Source: Faecalibacillus intestinalis (lineage in GTDB: Bacteria; Bacillota_I; Bacilli_A; Erysipelotrichales; Coprobacillaceae). From it: a DNA stretch of 64,000 nucleotides. The stretch lies in NCBI RefSeq assembly GCF_003024685.1, contig NZ_PYLQ01000001.1, forward strand, positions 1 to 64,000, in the 5' to 3' direction. A program made the translations under genes and the position numbers. Shown here piece after piece: positions 50,045-59,106 of this stretch (position 1 is its first letter; each line of letters opens with the position of its first letter). The notes under the pieces are model-generated. The model saw only the letters and a program-made list of their open reading frames with translations, had not been told where the DNA came from and did not search any database.

Positions 50045-51352
50045 ATGAAAACAACAGTTGAAATTAAAAAAATGGGAATCAATGGAGAAGGTATTGGTTA
50101 CATTAATCGTAAAATTGTCTTTATTAAAGGGGCATTATTAAATGAAGAAGTAGAAATTGATGCCAAACAATACAATAATAAAAATTATTATTTTGGTGAT
50201 TTAATTAGAGTCATTAAACCTTCACCAATGCGTGTTAAAAATCCATGTCGTGCGAATAAAGAATGTATGGGGTGTAATTTATTACATTATGCTTACCCAG
50301 CACAATTAAAACATAAAAAAGATTTAATTAAAGAATCTTTAAAGAAGTATACAGAATTAGATCGTTCACAAATTAAGATTGATCAAATTATTGGGATGAA
50401 TCAAAAAAATGGTTTCCTTACACAAGCTAATTTACCAATTGTAGATTTTAAAGGAAAAGTTACTTTTGGGATTTATCAAAGAGAAACAAAATATTTAACA
50501 GTGATGACAGGGTGTATGAAACAACATCCATTAATTAATCAAACATTATTACAATTGGAAGAAGTTTTTAATAATCATCAATGCAAAACATATAATGATA
50601 AATTTAGAACAGGTTTAAGATTTATTAAATTACGTGTTTTCCAAGATAAAGTACAAGTCATCATTATTACAGGGAAAGACGGTTTAAAAGATGAAGTGGT
50701 AAGTGATATTAAAAAATTAAAACAAGTCAATGGTTTATTTATGTCAATTAATACTTCTAAATATCAAGATTTTGAAAGTCAAGGTTATAAGAAGATTTTT
50801 GGAAATACGAAAGAAGAATTTATTTGTGATGGTAAAAAATATATTATGTCTGTTAAAACAACTTTACCAGATCATTTAGAATCTTTTGAAATTAGAAATA
50901 AGATTGTTAAAACAATGGTCAAAGGAAGTAAAAAGATTATTTCTATTAATTGTGAAAATGGTATTTTAGAAATGAATTTAGATCAAGAAGTTGTTGCTAT
51001 TGATGAAAAGAAAGATAATATTGAAAGTGCTACTTATAATGCTAAATTATTAGGAAAAGAAAATATTAAATTTGTTTATGGTCAACCAATTAAAAAAATG
51101 GTTACTTTTGCAAAAAAGAAAGTGTATGATACAGTGATTATTCAAGGAGTCAATGGGATTTCTAATGAATTAAAGGATACTTTAAGACTTGGAAAAGTAC
51201 AAACAGTCATTTATATGAATTCTTCAACATCTATGCTTGCAAAAGATTTGCAAGAATTATCAAAATATTATAAAGTAGAAGAGATTAAAGCAGTAGATAG
51301 TCATATGTATCAATCATATGTGACATCAATTGCTAAACTTACAAAAAAATAG
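50045..51352 (+). CDS. TrmA/RumA-family RNA methyltransferase-like protein with missing catalytic residues
   Basis: The 435-residue protein keeps the family N-terminus. A TRAM domain (1-58, KKMGINGEGIGYINRKIVFIKGALLNEEVE) and the iron-sulfur ligands C68, C74 and C77 (with C in MTGCMKQHP as fourth) are intact. The C-terminal half is degenerate: DLYCGxGT is SINCENGI, DPPRxG is IQGVNGI, and the catalytic SCNPxTLARD segment reads NSSTSMLAKD with Ser in place of the nucleophile Cys. It likely cannot transfer methyl groups by the usual route. RNA binding through TRAM and the cluster may remain. ATG 50045 follows AAGGAGG. Confidence 0.85.
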   Translation: MKTTVEIKKMGINGEGIGYINRKIVFIKGALLNEEVEIDAKQYNNKNYYFGDLIRVIKPSPMRVKNPCRANKECMGCNLLHYAYPAQLKHKKDLIKESLKKYTELDRSQIKIDQIIGMNQKNGFLTQANLPIVDFKGKVTFGIYQRETKYLTVMTGCMKQHPLINQTLLQLEEVFNNHQCKTYNDKFRTGLRFIKLRVFQDKVQVIIITGKDGLKDEVVSDIKKLKQVNGLFMSINTSKYQDFESQGYKKIFGNTKEEFICDGKKYIMSVKTTLPDHLESFEIRNKIVKTMVKGSKKIISINCENGILEMNLDQEVVAIDEKKDNIESATYNAKLLGKENIKFVYGQPIKKMVTFAKKKVYDTVIIQGVNGISNELKDTLRLGKVQTVIYMNSSTSMLAKDLQELSKYYKVEEIKAVDSHMYQSYVTSIAKLTKK

Positions 51353-51367
51353 GAGGAAGGAATAAAA

Positions 51368-51613
51368 ATGGAATACGATTATACACCAAGAGGTGTCTGT
51401 TCAAGAAATATCCATGTAGAAGTTGAAGATGGGATTGTTAAAAATGTTATCTTTACAGGTGGATGTTCAGGAAATACTCAAGGAGTTGCTGCACTAGCAA
51501 AGGGTATGAAAGTTGATGAAGTTATTGAACGTTTAAAAGACATCAAATGTGGAGCAAAACCAACAAGTTGTCCAGCACAGCTTGCAAAAAGTTTACAAGA
51601 GCATGCTAAATAA
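51368..51613 (+). CDS. TSCPD-domain (TIGR03905-type) protein
   Basis: The 81-residue product has YTPRGVCSRNIHVEVEDGIVKNVIFTGGCSGNTQGVAALAKGM and ends with CGAKPTSCPAQLAKSL. This is the TSCPD fold also seen at the C-terminus of vitamin B12-dependent ribonucleotide reductases, where its Cys residues bind metal. As a stand-alone protein its function is unknown. A perfect AGGAGG is 8 nt upstream; it lies 15 nt after the RumA-like gene in one transcript. Confidence 0.92.
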   Translation: MEYDYTPRGVCSRNIHVEVEDGIVKNVIFTGGCSGNTQGVAALAKGMKVDEVIERLKDIKCGAKPTSCPAQLAKSLQEHAK

Positions 51614-51627
51614 GTGCTCTTTTTTTG
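51597..51627 (+). terminator. Terminator of the CNNM-RumA-TSCPD unit
   Basis: A 7-bp stem (51597-51603 with 51615-51621) overlaps the stop codon and is followed by seven T. Confidence 0.8.
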
Positions 51628-51634
51628 TTTCTTT

Positions 51635-51643
51635 CATAAAATA
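51635..51643 (+). promoter_or_regulatory. Putative sporulation (sigma-E/K type) -10 element of the small membrane protein gene
   Basis: CATAAAATA fits CATANNNTA and begins 22 nt before the start codon. No clear -35 is visible. Confidence 0.45.
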
Positions 51644-51656
51644 AAATGGTGGTGTT

Positions 51657-51962
51657 ATGTTAATTAGAATCAAAAAAATGCAGTTTCTAGTAGGGATTTG
51701 TTTGATTTTGCAAATTATTTTGTCTTCGTTATTTTTACCTTTTCATTTTATAGCGATGTTTTTATCTATTGTCATTATCATTTGGCAAAGAAGATTTTGT
51801 GTTTTACAGATTCGTTATCATTACTATACAGTTATTTTATATATCTATAGGTTGTTTGTTATGCTTGTTTTAACGTATTCTTTTTTTGAAATGCTGTATT
51901 TATTTTTAACTTTATATGTTGGTTTGATTTTAATTTTATTATCTTTGAAAACATTTTTGTAA
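51657..51962 (+). CDS. Small hydrophobic membrane protein, possibly sporulation-specific
   Basis: The 101-residue product is almost entirely hydrophobic, with three or four predicted membrane helices (about 8-28, 30-45, 58-75 and 78-98) and short basic loops. No family is recognised. ATG 51657 follows GGTGGTG. A CATANNNTA box at the same distance as for yqfC, spoVIF and spoVD points to expression in the mother cell during sporulation. It is followed by dnaE, which has its own promoter. Confidence 0.6.
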   Translation: MLIRIKKMQFLVGICLILQIILSSLFLPFHFIAMFLSIVIIIWQRRFCVLQIRYHYYTVILYIYRLFVMLVLTYSFFEMLYLFLTLYVGLILILLSLKTFL

Positions 51963-51988
51963 TTCTTTTAATCAAGGATGATTTAGCG

Positions 51989-51994
51989 TATAAT
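51989..51994 (+). promoter_or_regulatory. -10 element of the dnaE operon
   Basis: TATAAT (51989-51994) sits so that transcription begins near 52001, which excludes the in-frame ATG at 51995 as start. A -35 is not clear. Confidence 0.5.
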
Positions 51995-52015
51995 ATGGAA
52001 AAAGGTGGTGGCAAC

Positions 52016-55000
52016 ATGATTGGTGAATTGAATATCTATAGTTGTTATAGTTTTCAAAATAGTACGATTTTGATTCAAGATTTATGTAAAAGAGCGAAAG
52101 AATTGCATATGGAAGCATTGGCTTTAACAGATATCAATAATATGTATGGTGCGATTGAATTTTCTAATGCTTGTCATCATTATGACATCAAACCTATTTT
52201 TGGAATGCAAGGGGATGTACTTATTGATCAAGAAGTTTATCCTTTTTTATTCTATGCAAAAGATCAAATTGGTTATCATGATTTAATGAAAATATGTAGT
52301 GATATTAATTTAAGTGAACATAAAGCGATTGAATTAGAAAGATTATTTTTATATCGTGAACATCTTTTTATTCTTTCTGGATGTAAAGAAGGAATTGTTG
52401 AAAGGCTTGTTTTAAAAGAGTTAGAATCTGAGGCTTTAAAATATATTGCATTGTTTAAAAAGATGTTTAAAGATAATTATTATATTTGTATTCAAGATCA
52501 TCATTTAAAAATGCAATCATTTTTAAATGAACGTTTAAAAGCACTTGCCACTTTACAAGAAGTGAAGGTTTGTGCTTCGAATGAAGTACGTTATTTATAT
52601 CCACAAGATGCTATAGCGGTTGATTTAATGCAAGCAAGTATCCATGGCGAAAAAATTGATCGAAATTATAAAGTACAAACAAATCAGATGTATTTAAAAG
52701 ATGCTTATGAGATGTCTTTATTGTTTGATCGCGAAATTATAGAAAATACAAATGATTTGTTAAGAAGATGCAATGTCACTATTGAAACCAATCAAATGCA
52801 TTTACCACACTATCCTTTACCTGAAAATGTGACGAGCCAAAATTATTTACAGCAACTTTGTATTGTTGGTTTAAAGAAAAGATTTAAAGGAAAAGAAGTT
52901 CCTAGATCTTATATAGAACGTTTAAAAAAAGAATTAAAAGTCATTGCTAAAATGGGCTTCAATGATTATTTTTTGATTGTTTTTGATTATGTAAGATTTG
53001 CGAAAACACATGATATTCAAGTCGGTCCAGGAAGAGGAAGTGCTGCTGGAAGTTTAGTGAGTTATGTTTTAGGAATCACGAATATTGATCCTTTAAAATA
53101 TGATTTATTATTTGAACGTTTTTTAAATGAAGAGCGTGTTTCAATGCCTGATATTGATATTGATTTTCAAGATGATAAAAGAGATGAAGTTGTTAAATAT
53201 GTTACAGAAAAGTATGGACAAGAACATGTTGGACAAATTGTTACTTTTGCCACCTATGGGCCTAAGGTTGCTTTAAGAGATTTAGGAAAAGTCGTTTCAG
53301 TTTCTTTACCTAAATTAGAAATGATGTCAAAGTATATTCCAACACAAGGAAAAAATCGAAAAACAGTAAAAGAAGTTTATGAATCTTCCTATGCTTTTGC
53401 AAGTATGGTCAATCAAGAAGAAATGTTACGAAAGATTTTACCGGCAATCTATCTTGTAGAACGTTTACCACGTAATATTTCAATGCATGCTGCAGGGGTC
53501 GTTTTATCAGGAGATTGTTTAAATGAAGTGGTTCCTCTAACAAAAGGTCCTAATCAAAATGTATTGACACAGTATTCTAAAAATTATATTGAAAGTGTTG
53601 GTTTATTAAAAATGGATTTTTTAGGATTGAAGAATTTAACTGTAATTTCTGATATTTTAAAAAATATTGAAAAGTATGAAGGTGTTCATTTAAATTTAAA
53701 TACGATTCCTTTAAATGATGAAAAAACATTTAAGATGTTATCAAATGGAGATACGTTAGGTGTTTTTCAATTAGAATCACCAGGGATGAAGAATTTATTT
53801 AGAAAATTAAAGCCAAGCAGTATTGAAGATATTGGAGCTGCCAATGCTTTATATAGACCAGGACCTATGTCACAAATTCCTCATTATATTGCTCGAAAAT
53901 TTCATCAAGAAAAAGTGGAATACCCACATGATGATTTAAAAGATATTTTAAAATCAACGTATGGTATTATTATTTATCAAGAACAATTAATGCAAGTAGC
54001 ACAAAAAATTGCTGGTTTTTCACTTGCCAAAGCAGATATATTAAGACAAGCAACTTCTAAAAAGACACTTGGGTTAATGGAATCAATGAAAGAGGAATTT
54101 ATAAGTGGGGCTTTAAAAAAGGGTTATGAAAAAAATCAGGCAGAATATATCTTTGGATTAATTGAAAAGTTTGCAGATTATGGCTTTAATAAAGCTCATG
54201 CAATTGCCTATGGTTTAATTGGTTATCAACTTGCGTATTTAAAAGCTAATTATCCCTTATCTTTTTATGGAGCAATTCTTTCTAATGAACAAAATAGTGA
54301 TGTTCATAAAATGGAATATATTGCAGAAGCTAAAAAATATCAAATTAGAATTTTACCGCCATCCATTAATTATTCTGAACATTATTTTAAACAAGTAGAA
54401 GGTGATTTACGTTTTTCTTTATTAGCTATTAAAAATGTAGGACAGGCAGGTTATCTAGCAATTGTTGAAGAAAGACAAAAGAATGGCTTGTTTAAAGATA
54501 TTTTTGATTTTGTTTCGCGAATGGAAGGAAAGAAAATCACGAGTTTAATGTTAGAAAGTTTAATTGATGCGGGTACTTTTGATGAATTTGGACTTAATCG
54601 TGCGACTTTAAAAGCTAATTTAGAAAAGATTACAGAGTATGCACATTTAAAAAATATGATTGGTATTGATGAACCACCTATTTTAGAAATTATTAAAGAA
54701 AATAAAATGGTGCGTTTAGAATTAGAAAAGAAAGCGTTAGGTGTGTATTTAACACAACATCCTTTAGCTTATATGAAACAAAAAATCAATCAACCAATTC
54801 TTGCAGTCGCAAATTTAAATGAGTATGTCTCAAAAAATGTGAGAGTATTATTATCTTTATTAAGGGTCAAAGTGATCGTTGATAAAAAAGGAAATGAAAT
54901 GTGTTTTATTGAAGGATTTGATGAAACAGGAAATGTTGAGGGAGTCGTTTTTTCTTCAACGTATCAAAGATATAAGACATTGTTAGAAAAAAATAAGATT

Positions 55001-55081
55001 GTATGTATTGAAGGAAAGATGAATTATCGAGATAAGCTTTCTTTAGTGGTACAAAATGTTAAAGAAGTAAATGAGGTATAA
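52016..55081 (+). CDS. dnaE: DNA polymerase III alpha subunit, DnaE type
   Basis: ATG 52016 is used (GGTGGTGG before it). The product is 1021 residues: PHP domain (1-195), polymerase core with GPGRGSAAGSL (about 336) and PDIDIDF (aspartates about 375-379), later the third Asp region, fingers and tandem helix-hairpin-helix, and a C-terminal OB domain. In the PHP domain the metal histidines are gone (ELNIYSCYSF where others have HLHxHxxYS), so no proofreading metal site. In Firmicutes DnaE extends RNA primers and hands over to PolC. First gene of a replication/repair operon. Confidence 0.95.
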   Translation: MIGELNIYSCYSFQNSTILIQDLCKRAKELHMEALALTDINNMYGAIEFSNACHHYDIKPIFGMQGDVLIDQEVYPFLFYAKDQIGYHDLMKICSDINLSEHKAIELERLFLYREHLFILSGCKEGIVERLVLKELESEALKYIALFKKMFKDNYYICIQDHHLKMQSFLNERLKALATLQEVKVCASNEVRYLYPQDAIAVDLMQASIHGEKIDRNYKVQTNQMYLKDAYEMSLLFDREIIENTNDLLRRCNVTIETNQMHLPHYPLPENVTSQNYLQQLCIVGLKKRFKGKEVPRSYIERLKKELKVIAKMGFNDYFLIVFDYVRFAKTHDIQVGPGRGSAAGSLVSYVLGITNIDPLKYDLLFERFLNEERVSMPDIDIDFQDDKRDEVVKYVTEKYGQEHVGQIVTFATYGPKVALRDLGKVVSVSLPKLEMMSKYIPTQGKNRKTVKEVYESSYAFASMVNQEEMLRKILPAIYLVERLPRNISMHAAGVVLSGDCLNEVVPLTKGPNQNVLTQYSKNYIESVGLLKMDFLGLKNLTVISDILKNIEKYEGVHLNLNTIPLNDEKTFKMLSNGDTLGVFQLESPGMKNLFRKLKPSSIEDIGAANALYRPGPMSQIPHYIARKFHQEKVEYPHDDLKDILKSTYGIIIYQEQLMQVAQKIAGFSLAKADILRQATSKKTLGLMESMKEEFISGALKKGYEKNQAEYIFGLIEKFADYGFNKAHAIAYGLIGYQLAYLKANYPLSFYGAILSNEQNSDVHKMEYIAEAKKYQIRILPPSINYSEHYFKQVEGDLRFSLLAIKNVGQAGYLAIVEERQKNGLFKDIFDFVSRMEGKKITSLMLESLIDAGTFDEFGLNRATLKANLEKITEYAHLKNMIGIDEPPILEIIKENKMVRLELEKKALGVYLTQHPLAYMKQKINQPILAVANLNEYVSKNVRVLLSLLRVKVIVDKKGNEMCFIEGFDETGNVEGVVFSSTYQRYKTLLEKNKIVCIEGKMNYRDKLSLVVQNVKEVNEV

Positions 55082-55082
55082 A

Positions 55083-57695
55083 ATGGAAAAATTAGTTGTA
55101 ATAGATGGGAATTTTTGGTTATTTAGTTGTTATTATGCAACAGCTGCTATGGGAAATTTAATGGTCAATAAAGATGGTGTACCAACCAATGCAGTTTATG
55201 GTTTTGCTAATAGATTAGAAAGTTTATTGAAACAAAATCCTGAGTATATTGTGGTTGCTTTTGATGCAAAAGGGAAGACTTTTAGAAGTGAGCTATTGGA
55301 AGAATATAAAGGGACAAGAAAGCCAACACCGGATGAACTTGTTTGTCAGTTTTCAATGGTTAGAGAATATTTAGAAGCTCATCATATTCCTTATATTGAA
55401 AAAGAAGGATATGAAGGTGATGATATTATTGGAACGATTTCTAAAAAAGCGTCAAATCAAGGCATGGAAGTAGCTGTTTATACAAATGATAAAGATATGA
55501 TGCAGTTGATTGATTCAAATGTTAAACAATACAAAAAGCCTCAAAAGACCAATGATTATGAAGTTATTACAGTTGAAAGTTTTAAAGAAAAATATAATTT
55601 AGAACCTGATCAAATGAGAGATCTTTTAGGTCTTATGGGAGACAGTGCTGATAATATTCCAGGAATTCCAGGAATTGGTGAAAAAACGGCTTTGAAGTTA
55701 TTAAATCAATATGGGACAATAGAAAATCTAAAGGAACATATGGATGAATTAAAAGGTAAAATGGGTGAGAAAGTTAGAACGAATATTGAATTGGGCCTTT
55801 TATCTAAAAAGATTGCCACAATTATAACAGATGCACCTGTTGAATTAGATTTAGATGCTTGGAAATATGAAGGACAAGAATATAATGATGATCTTGCGGA
55901 GTTTTACAGACGTTATGATATGAACTCTTTACTTAAAAGAATGTCTCTTTCTACAGAAACAAAGCAAAGTAAACCTTTAGAATATAAAATTGTTGAAACT
56001 TTACCAAATATTAAAAAGAATACAGCTTTAATTGCAGGAGTCTATGATACGAATTATCATAAATCGGCTATTTTGGGATTTGGTCTTTATAATAAAGACG
56101 AAGCCTATTATATTTCTTTAGAAAATGCTATGCATGATGAAAACTTTAAGGCTTTCTTAAAAGATGAAAAGATTGAAAAATATGGTTATGATATAAAAAA
56201 ATGTATCAATGCTTGTCGTTGGCATGGATTAGAAGTTAAAGGGTATACTTTTGATTTACAGCTTGCTTCTTATATTTTAAATTCTTCTTTAAAAGATGAA
56301 ATTAAAATCGTTTGTGATTATTATCAATATTTTGATTTACAATTTGATGAGGAAGTTTTTGGAAAAGGTGCTAAAAAACATGTTCCTGAAGAAGATGTCT
56401 TATCGAAACATTATGTTTTACAAGCTAAAGCAATTTATGAATTAAAAAATGAAGCAGAACAAAGATTGAAAAAAGATCAACAATTTGATTTATACAAAAA
56501 TGTTGAAATGCCTGTAGCGTATATTTTAGCGGATATGGAATTTCAAGGAGCTAAAATGGATAAAGATGTTTTAAAACAATTAGGAGATACTTTTAAAGGA
56601 CAAATTGATCAATTAGAAAAAGAAATTTATTTATTGGCACATAAAGAATTTAATATTTCATCTCCTAAACAATTAGGAGAAGTTCTTTTTGAGGATTTAG
56701 GATTACCTAATGGTAAGAAAACAAAAACAGGTTATTCCACATCAGTAGATGTTTTAAATAAATTAAAAAATGTTCATCCAATTATTGATAAAGTTCTAAA
56801 TTATCGTACATTAAGTAAACTTTATTCAACTTATATTATTGGGTTACAAGAACAAATCTTTATTGATGGAAAGACACATACTATTTATAATCAAGCTTTA
56901 ACTCAAACAGGACGTTTATCATCAACAGATCCTAACTTACAAAATATACCAGTCAAAACAGAAGAAGGAAAACTTATTAGAAAAGCGTTTGTTCCTGAAT
57001 ATGATTATTTAATATCTTTTGATTATTCGCAAATTGAATTACGTGTACTTGCTCATCTAGCCAATGTCACAAGTTTAATAGATGCCTTTAATCATGATAA
57101 AGATATTCATCGTCATACCGCAAGTGTTGTTTTTGGTGTAAGTGAAGAAGAGGTTACATCAACAATGAGACGAAATGCAAAAGCTGTTAACTTTGGAATT
57201 ATTTATGGAATGTCTGATTATGGTTTGGCTGAACAATTAGGTGTCACTGTTAAAGAAGCTAAATCATTTATTGAAAAATATTTTGAAAAATATGCTGAGA
57301 TTAAAGACTATATGAATAAAAGCATTGCTTTTGGAAAAGAAAATGGTTATGTTTCAACTGTCTTAAATAGAAAAAGATATATTCCAGAAATCAATGAAAA
57401 GAATTATATGAGACAAGAATTTGGAAAAAGATTAGCGATGAATTCTCCAATTCAAGGATCAGCCGCTGATATTATCAAGCTTGCAATGATCAAAGTGGAT
57501 CAATTATTAAAAGAAAATCATATGAAATCAAAAATGATTTTACAAGTACACGATGAGTTGATTTTTGATGTTTATCAAGATGAATTGGATAAAATGATGA
57601 AACTTGTAAAAGAAGGAATGGAAAGTGCTTATCAAATGAAAGTGGAATTAAAAGCGGAAGGAACTTACGCTAAAAATTGGTATGAGTTAAAGTAG
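55083..57695 (+). CDS. polA: DNA polymerase I
   Basis: ATG 55083 follows GAGG; the in-frame ATG 55071 lies in dnaE. The 870-residue product has a 5'-3' exonuclease domain (1-290, VIDGNFWLFSCYYA, GDSADNIPGIPGIGEKTA) and a 3'-5' exonuclease-like domain without the catalytic acidic residues (LIAGVYDTNYHKS). The polymerase domain has DYSQIELRVLAHLA, the RRNAKAVNFGIIYGMSDYGL O-helix and VHDELIFDV. It fills gaps and removes RNA primers; loss of proofreading residues is common in Firmicute PolA. The gene follows dnaE by 1 nt. Confidence 0.95.
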   Translation: MEKLVVIDGNFWLFSCYYATAAMGNLMVNKDGVPTNAVYGFANRLESLLKQNPEYIVVAFDAKGKTFRSELLEEYKGTRKPTPDELVCQFSMVREYLEAHHIPYIEKEGYEGDDIIGTISKKASNQGMEVAVYTNDKDMMQLIDSNVKQYKKPQKTNDYEVITVESFKEKYNLEPDQMRDLLGLMGDSADNIPGIPGIGEKTALKLLNQYGTIENLKEHMDELKGKMGEKVRTNIELGLLSKKIATIITDAPVELDLDAWKYEGQEYNDDLAEFYRRYDMNSLLKRMSLSTETKQSKPLEYKIVETLPNIKKNTALIAGVYDTNYHKSAILGFGLYNKDEAYYISLENAMHDENFKAFLKDEKIEKYGYDIKKCINACRWHGLEVKGYTFDLQLASYILNSSLKDEIKIVCDYYQYFDLQFDEEVFGKGAKKHVPEEDVLSKHYVLQAKAIYELKNEAEQRLKKDQQFDLYKNVEMPVAYILADMEFQGAKMDKDVLKQLGDTFKGQIDQLEKEIYLLAHKEFNISSPKQLGEVLFEDLGLPNGKKTKTGYSTSVDVLNKLKNVHPIIDKVLNYRTLSKLYSTYIIGLQEQIFIDGKTHTIYNQALTQTGRLSSTDPNLQNIPVKTEEGKLIRKAFVPEYDYLISFDYSQIELRVLAHLANVTSLIDAFNHDKDIHRHTASVVFGVSEEEVTSTMRRNAKAVNFGIIYGMSDYGLAEQLGVTVKEAKSFIEKYFEKYAEIKDYMNKSIAFGKENGYVSTVLNRKRYIPEINEKNYMRQEFGKRLAMNSPIQGSAADIIKLAMIKVDQLLKENHMKSKMILQVHDELIFDVYQDELDKMMKLVKEGMESAYQMKVELKAEGTYAKNWYELK

Positions 57696-57703
57696 GTGAA
57701 AAA

Positions 57704-58513
57704 ATGCCAGAATTACCAGAAGTTGAAACGGTTCGACGAACATTAGAAAATTTTATTTTAAATAAAAAAATTGAAGATATAAAAATTTTATATCCTAAAA
57801 TCATTGATGATGATCAAGAAGAATTTGTACAAACTTTAAAAAATAAGACTTTTACAGAGATTGATCGTGTAGGGAAATATTTGATTTTTAAATTGGAGGA
57901 TGTTGCCTTTATTTCTCATCTTAGAATGGAAGGAAAGTATCAAATATGTAAAAAAGGGGATATACTTTCTAAACATGACCATGTTATCTTTGTATTAGAA
58001 GAGGGTATGGAGTTAAGATATAATGATGTTAGAAAGTTTGGAAGAATGAAGTTGGTGGATCATGATGATTATAAAAATCAACTGCCTTTAAGTAAATTAG
58101 GCCCTGAACCTTTTGAAATAGATTACTTAGAGCTTTATCAAAAGCTTAAAAAGAAAAATAAAGCGATTAAAACAGTTCTTCTAGATCAAAGTATTATGAC
58201 AGGGATAGGAAATATTTATGCAAATGAAATTTGTTATCAAATGCATTTAAATCCTTATACTAAAGCCAATGTTTTAAGTAAAAAGAGAGTTAAAGAATTA
58301 GTGGATGTTGCTTGTGAGATTTTAAATAAGGCTATTTTACAAGGTGGAACGACAATTCATTCTTTTAGTGCTAATGGAATTGATGGTTTGTTTCAAGTGC
58401 AATTAAAAGTGCATATGCAAAAGCATTGTCCATTAGGACATGAGATAAAAAAAGTAATGATTAATGAAAGAGGAACATATTATTGTCCAATATGTCAAAA
58501 GGCAAAACGATGA
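57704..58513 (+). CDS. mutM: Formamidopyrimidine-DNA glycosylase
   Basis: The 269-residue product starts with MPELPEVETV (catalytic Pro and Glu after Met removal) and contains LRMEGKYQI and GIGNIYANEICYQ. A C-terminal zinc finger follows with Cys, Pro and CPICQKAKR; its first pair is C-x-x-x-x-H-like (CPLGHEIKK) rather than the usual CxxC. It excises oxidised purines such as 8-oxoguanine. Overlaps coaE by an ATGA junction. Confidence 0.95.
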   Translation: MPELPEVETVRRTLENFILNKKIEDIKILYPKIIDDDQEEFVQTLKNKTFTEIDRVGKYLIFKLEDVAFISHLRMEGKYQICKKGDILSKHDHVIFVLEEGMELRYNDVRKFGRMKLVDHDDYKNQLPLSKLGPEPFEIDYLELYQKLKKKNKAIKTVLLDQSIMTGIGNIYANEICYQMHLNPYTKANVLSKKRVKELVDVACEILNKAILQGGTTIHSFSANGIDGLFQVQLKVHMQKHCPLGHEIKKVMINERGTYYCPICQKAKR

Positions 58514-59106
58514 AAGTATACGGAATAACAGGAAGTATTGCATGTGGGAAATCGACAGTCACACATTATTTAATAGAAAGAGGTTATCTTGTTGTTGATG
58601 CGGATTTGATTTCAAGAAATGCTCTAACAATTGATCAAGAATGTATTTTGAAGGTTCAAGAGTTATTTGGATGTGTTAAAGATGGAATTGTTGATCGAAA
58701 GGCATTAGGAAGAATTGTTTTTCATGATAAAAATGCTAAAAAACAGTTAGAGGCTATTATACATCCTTATGTGATTTTTAAAATGAAGGAAGAAATTGAA
58801 AAAAATAAAGAGAGAGATTGTATCTTTTTAGATATTCCTTTATTATATGAATCTCATTTAGAATATTTGTGTGATGAAATTATTGTTGTTTATTTAGATG
58901 AACAAAGACAAGTTCAAAGATTGATGGCAAGAGATCATATTGATGAAAGTTATGCTTATACAATTATCAATAACCAAATTTCTTCTTTAAAGAAAAGAAA
59001 AATGGCCGATATTGTTTTTGATAACAATCAAGGAATAGAAGAGTTATATAAACAAATTGATGAATTTATAGAAAGGATCAGTCATGAAGAAATTATTAAC
59101 GAGTGA
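58510..59106 (+). CDS. coaE: Dephospho-CoA kinase
   Basis: ATG 58510 is chosen at the ATGA overlap with mutM; the 198-residue product opens MKVYGITGSIACGKSTVTH, the P-loop kinase motif. It continues with VVDADLISR and a lid region (RLMARDHIDE), and closes coenzyme A synthesis. The earlier in-frame ATG at 58483 lies within mutM and would add nine residues before the P-loop. The 3' end overlaps dnaB by 23 nt. Confidence 0.95.
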   Translation: MKVYGITGSIACGKSTVTHYLIERGYLVVDADLISRNALTIDQECILKVQELFGCVKDGIVDRKALGRIVFHDKNAKKQLEAIIHPYVIFKMKEEIEKNKERDCIFLDIPLLYESHLEYLCDEIIVVYLDEQRQVQRLMARDHIDESYAYTIINNQISSLKKRKMADIVFDNNQGIEELYKQIDEFIERISHEEIINE

